From NCBI RefSeq assembly GCF_009760405.1, contig NZ_WRPP01000003.1, positions 434,001-498,000 on the forward strand: a DNA stretch of 64,000 nt. Reading direction: 5' to 3'. Origin of the DNA: Nocardia terrae. GTDB lineage: Bacteria; Actinomycetota; Actinomycetes; Mycobacteriales; Mycobacteriaceae. Made by a program: the position numbers and the translations under genes. Shown here piece by piece: positions 59,041 through 64,000 of this stretch (positions are counted from its first letter, which is position 1; the number at the start of each line of letters is the position of its first letter). A model generated the notes under the pieces. The model was not told the DNA's origin. It saw only the letters and a list, made by a program, of their open reading frames with translations, and did no database searches.

Positions 59041-60263
59041 GAATGAACGGTACGGTACGCCTCGTTAGCCGGAATTGTCGAAATATTGTTTGCTGGAACG
59101 GTATTCGGAGCAAACTTGCCCGCGCGCCGCTCCAGCCCCTCGGCGACGAACGCCAGCAACAGCGCCGATACCGCCAGCGCCGCACCCACCCAATTCGGCG
59201 CGGTGTAACCGAACCCGGCGCCGATCACCAGACCGCCCAGCCACGCCGAAATCGCGTTTCCGAGATTGAACGCTCCGATATTCATGGCGGATGCCAGCGT
59301 CGGGGCGGCGTGGGCCTGATCCAGCACCCGCTTCTGCAGCGGCGGTACGGTCGCGAACCCGAGCACGCCGATCGCGAAGATCGTCACCGCGGCCGCCACC
59401 TTGTCGTGCGCGGTCACCGTGAACAACCCCAGCGCCACCGCCAAGCCCGCCAGCGACGCGGTCAGCATCAGCACGGGAGCACGGTCGGCGAACTTGCCGC
59501 CCACCAGATTTCCGACGAACATGCCCGCGCCGAACAGCACCAGCAGCCAGGTGACCGACCCGTCGGCGAAGCCGGTGACCTCGGTCATCATCGGTGCGAT
59601 GTAGGTGATCGCCGCGAAGACACCGCCGAAGCCCAGCACCGTCATGGCCATGGCCAGCAGCACCTGAACGTTCTTGAACGCGGCCAGCTCGTGCCGCAGG
59701 TGCACGCCCTCCGGCTTCGGCAGATCCGGCACCAGCTTGGCGACGCCCACCAGCCCGGCCACACCGAGCGCGGCCACCAACGCGAAAGTGACTCGCCAGC
59801 CGAGGCTCTGACCCACGAACGTGCCCAGCGGCACGCCGACGACATTCGCGACGGTGAGCCCGGTGAACATCATGGCGATGGCCCCGGCCTTCTTGTCCGG
59901 CGCGACCAGCTCCGCGGCCACCACGGACCCGATCCCGAAGAACGCGCCGTGCGCCAGTGAGGCGATCACCCGGCCCAGCAGCATCACGCCGAACACCGGG
60001 GCGACGGCCGAGAGCAGGTTCCCGGCGATGAACAGGCCCATCAACAGCATGAGCATCCGCTTGCGCGAGATCCTCGTGCCGAGCGCGGTCATCACCGGCG
60101 CACCGAGCATGACGCCCAGCGCGTACCCGGTGACCAGCCACCCGGCGGTGGGTATGGATACCCCGAAGTCCCCCGCGACCTGCGGCAGCAGGCCCATGAT
60201 CACGAATTCCGTGGTGCCGATCCCGAAGGCCCCGATGGCGAGGGCGAGCAGCGCGAGTGGCAT
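59037..60263 (-). CDS. MFS transporter, DHA1-type exporter
   Basis: A 408-residue major facilitator with 12 helices. The ATG at 60263 follows GGAAGG at 7-nt spacing. Marks of the 12-TM drug/sugar efflux group: GTTEFVIMGLLPQVAGDF in helix 1, motif A-like loop GTRISRKRMLMLLMG after helix 2, and GVPLGTFVGQSLGWRVTF (motif C-like) in helix 5. It diverges from a MarR regulator with clustered TTGCA-type repeats in the gap, which suggests inducible efflux. It lies directly upstream of the oxygenase-lyase fusion, so it could export that product, but the unit may be separate. Confidence 0.87.
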   Translation of the reverse strand: MPLALLALAIGAFGIGTTEFVIMGLLPQVAGDFGVSIPTAGWLVTGYALGVMLGAPVMTALGTRISRKRMLMLLMGLFIAGNLLSAVAPVFGVMLLGRVIASLAHGAFFGIGSVVAAELVAPDKKAGAIAMMFTGLTVANVVGVPLGTFVGQSLGWRVTFALVAALGVAGLVGVAKLVPDLPKPEGVHLRHELAAFKNVQVLLAMAMTVLGFGGVFAAITYIAPMMTEVTGFADGSVTWLLVLFGAGMFVGNLVGGKFADRAPVLMLTASLAGLAVALGLFTVTAHDKVAAAVTIFAIGVLGFATVPPLQKRVLDQAHAAPTLASAMNIGAFNLGNAISAWLGGLVIGAGFGYTAPNWVGAALAVSALLLAFVAEGLERRAGKFAPNTVPANNISTIPANEAYRTVHS

Positions 60264-60285
60264 GACAAAACCTTCCGACAAGAAG

Positions 60286-60359
60286 TTGCAAGAGCGCTAT
60301 ACGTGCACACACAATAGTTGCAGACGCGCGTTACTTGCAAGCGCTTGCTATTGCAGACG
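60286..60359. promoter_or_regulatory. Divergent MarR-MFS control region with repeated operators
   Basis: The gap carries the perfect 12-bp palindrome GCAAGCGCTTGC (60337-60348), flanked by two direct copies of TTGCAGACG (60318-60326 and 60351-60359) and another GTTGCA at 60285-60290. This is a good binding region for the adjacent MarR regulator, controlling both its own gene and the exporter. Confidence 0.6.
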
Positions 60360-60403
60360 TCGGCTATCCTGGTGGTAATCCCCTCCCGACCAGAGGAAAC
60401 GCG

Positions 60404-60862
60404 ATGACCGCCACCGACCCCGCCATGACCGCCCTGTCGCAGGGCTGGTGCGCGCTGTCCCTGCTGCACGGCAAGATCGAGGCACACGTCGAACGCGCCC
60501 TCCAATCGGCCCACCACCTCAGCGTCCGCGAGTACTCACTGCTCGATGTCCTCTCCCGCCAGCACGACGGCAAGGGCGGCATGCTCCAGATGAAGCAGGT
60601 CGCCGACGCGGTGGTGCTGTCCCAATCCGCCACCACCCGCCTGGTGACCCGCCTCGAGGACCGCCACCTGCTCGAGCGCTACCTGTGCCCCGACGACCGC
60701 CGCGGCATCTACACCAAGGTCACCGACTCCGGCCGGGAACTGCTCGAAGCCGCCCGCCCCACCAACGCGAAGGCCCTGCGCGAAGCCCTCACCGCCGCCG
60801 CCGAGAACCCCGAACTGGCCCCGCTGGTGCACACGCTGGAGAACCTGAAGACCCCGGTCTGA
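60404..60862 (+). CDS. MarR-family transcriptional regulator
   Basis: A 152-residue winged-helix regulator. The ATG at 60404 follows GAGGAAA. Features: the N-terminal helix EAHVERALQSAHHLSVREYSLLDVLS, recognition region QMKQVADAVVLSQSATTRLVTRLEDRHLL, the wing CPDDRRGIYTKVTDSG and the dimerisation helix LREALTAAAENPELAPLV. Such proteins release DNA when bound by small phenolic or drug-like ligands. It is divergent from the MFS exporter and probably represses it through the palindrome in between. Confidence 0.9.
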   Translation: MTATDPAMTALSQGWCALSLLHGKIEAHVERALQSAHHLSVREYSLLDVLSRQHDGKGGMLQMKQVADAVVLSQSATTRLVTRLEDRHLLERYLCPDDRRGIYTKVTDSGRELLEAARPTNAKALREALTAAAENPELAPLVHTLENLKTPV

Positions 60863-60903
60863 TAGGCACTCCCCCAACAGCTTTCGCCGGTAGGTTCGAG
60901 AAC

Positions 60904-61311
60904 ATGCCACTGGGTCATCTCGGGATCAACGTCAGCGATCTGACGGGTGCGCGGAAGTACTACGACGAGTTGATGCCGCTGCTGGATTACGAGCCGCTGC
61001 TGGCCGATGACACGCAGTTCGCCTACTGGCCCGCCGCGCGGAAGATCGGGACGTATGTCTTCTTCTACCCGGCCGAGACGCCGGGGTACTCACGCTCGCT
61101 GCCGGGACTCCAGCATTTGGCGTTCATGGTGCCGACCCGGGACGCGGTACGGCGGGTACACGAATGGGCGGCCGGGCGCGGTGATGAAATCCTGCATGTG
61201 CCACAGGAATTCCCGCAGTACCCGCCGCCCTATTACGCGACGTTCTGGACCGGCTTCGACGGGATCATGCTGGAAGCCGTGTGCCACAAGGACGCTCAGC
61301 CTCAGCAGTAG
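60904..61311 (+). CDS. VOC-fold (glyoxalase/bleomycin-resistance-like) protein
   Basis: A 135-residue vicinal-oxygen-chelate fold protein. It starts MPLGHLGINVSDLTGARKYYDELMP and carries GLQHLAFMVPTRDAVRRVHEW and FWTGFDGIMLEAVCH, giving the His/Glu metal ligands expected of the fold. The reaction is unknown. The ATG at 60904 follows a -10-like TAGGTT (60891-60896) by 7 nt, so the message may be leaderless. Its stop lies 10 bp inside the convergent zinc-ribbon gene. Confidence 0.82.
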   Translation: MPLGHLGINVSDLTGARKYYDELMPLLDYEPLLADDTQFAYWPAARKIGTYVFFYPAETPGYSRSLPGLQHLAFMVPTRDAVRRVHEWAAGRGDEILHVPQEFPQYPPPYYATFWTGFDGIMLEAVCHKDAQPQQ

Positions 61312-61892
61312 TAGCAGACGCCGTTCGCGGGGAGTTCGGTGAAGCATGAGGCGCAGACGGCCTTGCGGGCCTCCGGCTCCGGCTTCGGGGTGGAGACCGG
61401 GCCGGCCGCGGTGACGCGGCGGGGCGCGCCGCCATTGCGCGGGATCAGGGGCGGGATGCCGCCGTCCGAGGGGATGTCCGCACCGTAGGCGGCGTAGCAC
61501 TGCCAGCGGGCGTAGGCGGCGTGCACCTCGAGGTCGGCGGGGATGGGCAGGTGCGCCAATTCGAGGACGTACTTGTAGCTTTCGCTGACCTTGTGGTTCT
61601 GCTTGACGCACAGGGAGGTCAGCGGCGGCTCGGCGGAATTGTGGCAACGCCGCGCCACCTTGCGCAGGATGGCGTCCATCCAGGTGCGCGTGGGGGCATT
61701 GGTCCGGATACCGGACATCTCCTGAATCTGCTCGGCAAGTTCGTTCACGGTCACGAAATGGCCGTAGCCGGAAGCAGTTTCGGCCAGCACCTCATGTGCG
61801 GCCAGTGCCCACGCGACGGAAGCGTCGCGGAAGGTCACCGTCTCGTCGGAATTAGTACGCCAGGCACCCGAAGTCGTTGCAGCATCCCTCAT
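61302..61892 (-). CDS. Hypothetical protein with C-terminal zinc ribbon
   Basis: The function is not recognised. The 196-residue product has a helix-rich N-terminal two thirds with a winged-helix-like stretch (VNELAEQIQEMSGIRTNAPTR, then ILRKVARRC). A disordered Pro/Gly segment follows (about 140-175). The end is a tight CxxC...CxxC zinc ribbon: Cys180, Cys183, Cys193, Cys196, with the last Cys being the final residue. A role in nucleic-acid binding is a guess. The end overlaps the VOC gene by 10 bp. It is the first gene beyond the ribosomal block on this side, on the same strand as rpsQ but separated by three hairpins. Confidence 0.7.
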   Translation of the reverse strand: MRDAATTSGAWRTNSDETVTFRDASVAWALAAHEVLAETASGYGHFVTVNELAEQIQEMSGIRTNAPTRTWMDAILRKVARRCHNSAEPPLTSLCVKQNHKVSESYKYVLELAHLPIPADLEVHAAYARWQCYAAYGADIPSDGGIPPLIPRNGGAPRRVTAAGPVSTPKPEPEARKAVCASCFTELPANGVCYYC

Positions 61893-62030
61893 AGCCCAAC
61901 CAAGTTAGCGCTTCGACGGGGCGACACGCTAATTCCCTTTGGACATACAGTGTTTCGGTTTGGTCACACTCGGACAGATGCCCACATATCAACTACGGAC
62001 TCACAGAAAAATGCCCAGAAATAGATAAGG

Positions 62031-62154
62031 CCCGCTTCCCTGATGGGAAGCGGGACCTCTCATCCCCCTTGACACATTGGCCCGCTTCCCTGATGGGAAG
62101 CGGGACCTCCCCCCCTTGAACACATTGGCCCGCTTCCCTACTGGGAAGCGGGCC
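62031..62154. terminator. Three tandem near-identical hairpins after rpsQ
   Basis: Three hairpins share the stem CCCGCTTCCC/GGGAAGCGGG, at 62031-62054 and 62081-62104 (loop TGAT, 10-bp stems) and 62127-62154 (loop TACT, 12-bp stem). They lie about 50 bp apart, with copies of ACATTGGCC and GACCTC around them. They sit between the rpsQ stop (62190) and the zinc-ribbon gene start (61892), so they should end transcription of the long ribosomal operon. In the minus-strand reading, the last is followed by a U-rich run. The rest of the 297-bp gap shows no gene. Confidence 0.75.
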
Positions 62155-62189
62155 GATGTTCTATGACTCGATCAAGTCACGGAGCAGGC

Positions 62190-62486
62190 TTACTTGGCCT
62201 TCTCCAGGACCTCGACCAGACGCCACCGCTTGGTGGCGGACAGCGGACGGGTCTCCATCAGCTGCACGCGGTCGCCGATGCCGGCGATCTCGTTCTCGTC
62301 GTGGGCCTTCACCTTCGAGGTGGTGCGGATGATCTTGCCGTAAAGCTTGTGCTTCACGCGATCTTCCAGCTCGACCACGATGGTCTTGGTCATCTTGTCG
62401 GAAACGACGTAGCCGATGCGCACCTTGCGCGAGCCACGCTCTTCCTGCTTGGCCGGCGTCTTGGCCGGGCCCTTTACGTCGCTCAT
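62190..62486 (-). CDS. rpsQ: 30S ribosomal protein S17
   Basis: S17 is a primary 16S rRNA-binding protein needed for 30S assembly. The 98-residue product has a basic, actinobacterial-type N-terminal extension, then RKVRIGYVVSDKMTKTIVVELE and HDENEIAGIGDRVQLMETRPLSATKRWRLVEV. The ATG at 62486 overlaps the rpmC stop (ATGA). In most bacteria rplN comes next. Here rpsQ is the end of the operon and is followed by three tandem hairpins; rplN is about 53 kb away. Confidence 0.98.
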   Translation of the reverse strand: MSDVKGPAKTPAKQEERGSRKVRIGYVVSDKMTKTIVVELEDRVKHKLYGKIIRTTSKVKAHDENEIAGIGDRVQLMETRPLSATKRWRLVEVLEKAK

Positions 62487-62722
62487 GCGGCGTCTCCCTT
62501 GCCTTCAGGACCGGAGGCCAGGCCGAGCTCGCGCTCGCGCATGACCGTGTAGATGCGGGCGATCTCGTGGCGGACCACACGCAGGCGACGGTTGTTGGTC
62601 ATCTGACCGGTCGCCATCTGGAAGCGCAGGTTGAACAGCTCTTCCTTGGATTCGCGCAGCTTCGCGACAAGCGCCTCGTTGTCGAGCTCGCGGAGCTCTG
62701 CGGCCGGATTGGCGGTAGCCAT
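62483..62722 (-). CDS. rpmC: 50S ribosomal protein L29
   Basis: L29 surrounds the polypeptide exit tunnel and helps bind trigger factor and SRP. The 79-residue product is two helices (ELRELDNEALVAKLRESKEE, then LRFQMATGQMTNNRRLRVVRHEIARIYTV). The ATG at 62722 is used because it overlaps the rplP stop (TGATG); a longer frame upstream is spurious. It overlaps rpsQ by 4 bp. Confidence 0.97.
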   Translation of the reverse strand: MATANPAAELRELDNEALVAKLRESKEELFNLRFQMATGQMTNNRRLRVVRHEIARIYTVMRERELGLASGPEGKGDAA

Positions 62723-63138
62723 CAGAACTGCTCCTCTCGGGTCACGATGCGGCACTTCATCGGGAGCTTGTGCATCGCGCGGCGCAGGGCCTCGCGAGCG
62801 GTCTCCTCGTTCGGGTAAGAAAGCTCGAACATGACCCGACCGGGCTTCACGTTCGCGATCCACCACTCGGGCGAACCCTTACCGGAACCCATTCGGGTTT
62901 CGGCCGGCTTCTTGGTCAGCGGGCGGTCCGGGTAGATGTTGATCCAGACCTTGCCGCCACGCTTGATGTGGCGGGTCATCGCGATACGAGCGGACTCGAT
63001 CTGACGGTTGGTCACGTAGGCCGGCTCCAGAGCCTGGATGCCGAACTCGCCGAACGAAACCGCGGTGCCGCCCTTGGCCATGCCGTTGCGCTTCGGGTGG
63101 TGCTGCTTACGGTGCTTGACCTTGCGGGGCATCAGCAT
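62722..63138 (-). CDS. rplP: 50S ribosomal protein L16
   Basis: L16 helps form the A-site tRNA pocket of the 50S subunit. The 138-residue product begins MLMPRKVKHRKQHHPKRNG, the family start, and has GGKVWINIYPDRPLTKKPAE and the terminal HKLPMKCRIVTREE. It is in normal operon order between rpsC and rpmC, 3 nt after rpsC, with a GAGGG site before the ATG. Confidence 0.98.
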   Translation of the reverse strand: MLMPRKVKHRKQHHPKRNGMAKGGTAVSFGEFGIQALEPAYVTNRQIESARIAMTRHIKRGGKVWINIYPDRPLTKKPAETRMGSGKGSPEWWIANVKPGRVMFELSYPNEETAREALRRAMHKLPMKCRIVTREEQF

Positions 63139-63141
63139 AGG

Positions 63142-63948
<807 letters not shown>

Positions 63949-64000
63949 TTACTTTGCCCCTCCCTTCCGGCGGCTACGAGTGGCAGCGCCGGCGGTGGGC
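63949..64000 (-). CDS. rplV: 50S ribosomal protein L22, 3' end only
   Basis: Only the last 16 codons are in the window. The frame reads PTAGAATRSRRKGGAK and then TAA, which immediately precedes the rpsC ATG. The position and the basic C-terminus fit actinobacterial L22. The rest of the gene lies beyond the right edge. Confidence 0.85.
   Translation of the reverse strand, partial: PTAGAATRSRRKGGAK

Noticed and set aside
62031..62154. Possible small CRISPR-like array
   Set aside because: There are only three units, each unit is itself a complete hairpin, the intervening sequences are alike, and no cas genes are present. Tandem terminators fit better.

Overview
The window is high-GC actinobacterial chromosome, most likely Nocardia or a close relative. 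The pointers are a nocobactin/mycobactin-type siderophore locus, several IdeR-like iron boxes, Tat-exported lipoproteins, a mycothiol-dependent-isomerase-like protein, an MTB12-like secreted protein, GTG/TTG starts and apparently leaderless mRNAs. No rRNA, tRNA, transposase, integrase or CRISPR array was seen.

Layout. Parts of the S10/spc ribosomal superoperon lie on the minus strand in three separated blocks. At the right end are rplV (fragment)-rpsC-rplP-rpmC-rpsQ, closed by three tandem hairpins. At 7.8-9.3 kb are rplN-rplX-rplE-rpsN, closed by a strong terminator. At 0-1.8 kb are rpsH-rplF-rplR-rpsE (fragment). The second and third blocks have look-alike promoters that share a 10-base start-site sequence. 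Between blocks three and two (1.9-7.7 kb) lie a lipoprotein, a Phd/VapC toxin-antitoxin pair, a triplicated-motif lipoprotein, a DinB/maleylpyruvate-isomerase-like protein, an alpha/beta hydrolase, an XRE/MmyB regulator and a NYN-domain protein.

Between blocks two and one (9.6-61.9 kb) lies a long accessory region. It begins with tandem M13 metallopeptidase lipoproteins, a divergent MocR-cupin pair, a YjbR-like protein and, at about 16-17 kb, a siderophore-binding lipoprotein divergent from a freestanding degenerate adenylation-domain protein under iron boxes. A glycosyltransferase/debranching-enzyme pair follows. The siderophore operon runs leftward from 43.6 to 22.2 kb: lysine N-monooxygenase, formyltransferase, type II thioesterase, KS, AT-KR-ACP, NRPS (C-A-T-C-degenerate A-T), NRPS (C-A-T-E), then an ABC-2 exporter. 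An IrtA/IrtB-like importer at 44.4-48.2 kb has its own iron box. Together these genes would assemble, export and re-import a hydroxamate-type siderophore. Salicylate synthase, salicyl-AMP ligase, an aryl-carrier/cyclisation NRPS and an MbtH protein are not here.

From 48 to 62 kb come a Pro-rich membrane protein, an RluA-type pseudouridine synthase, a CPBP protease, an EXLDI-MMPL operon with an operator inside its promoter, a LysR regulator with a histone-like tail divergent from a DUF5997-like gene, a 1121-residue fusion of an FAD/NAD(P)-binding oxygenase-like protein with a fumarase/aspartase-superfamily lyase, a MarR-regulated MFS exporter, a VOC protein and a zinc-ribbon protein. The fusion protein is the most unusual item. 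Its architecture would fit a one-polypeptide version of the aspartate-nitrosuccinate (nitrite-forming) pathway. All functional names rest on reading motifs by eye; no database search was possible.
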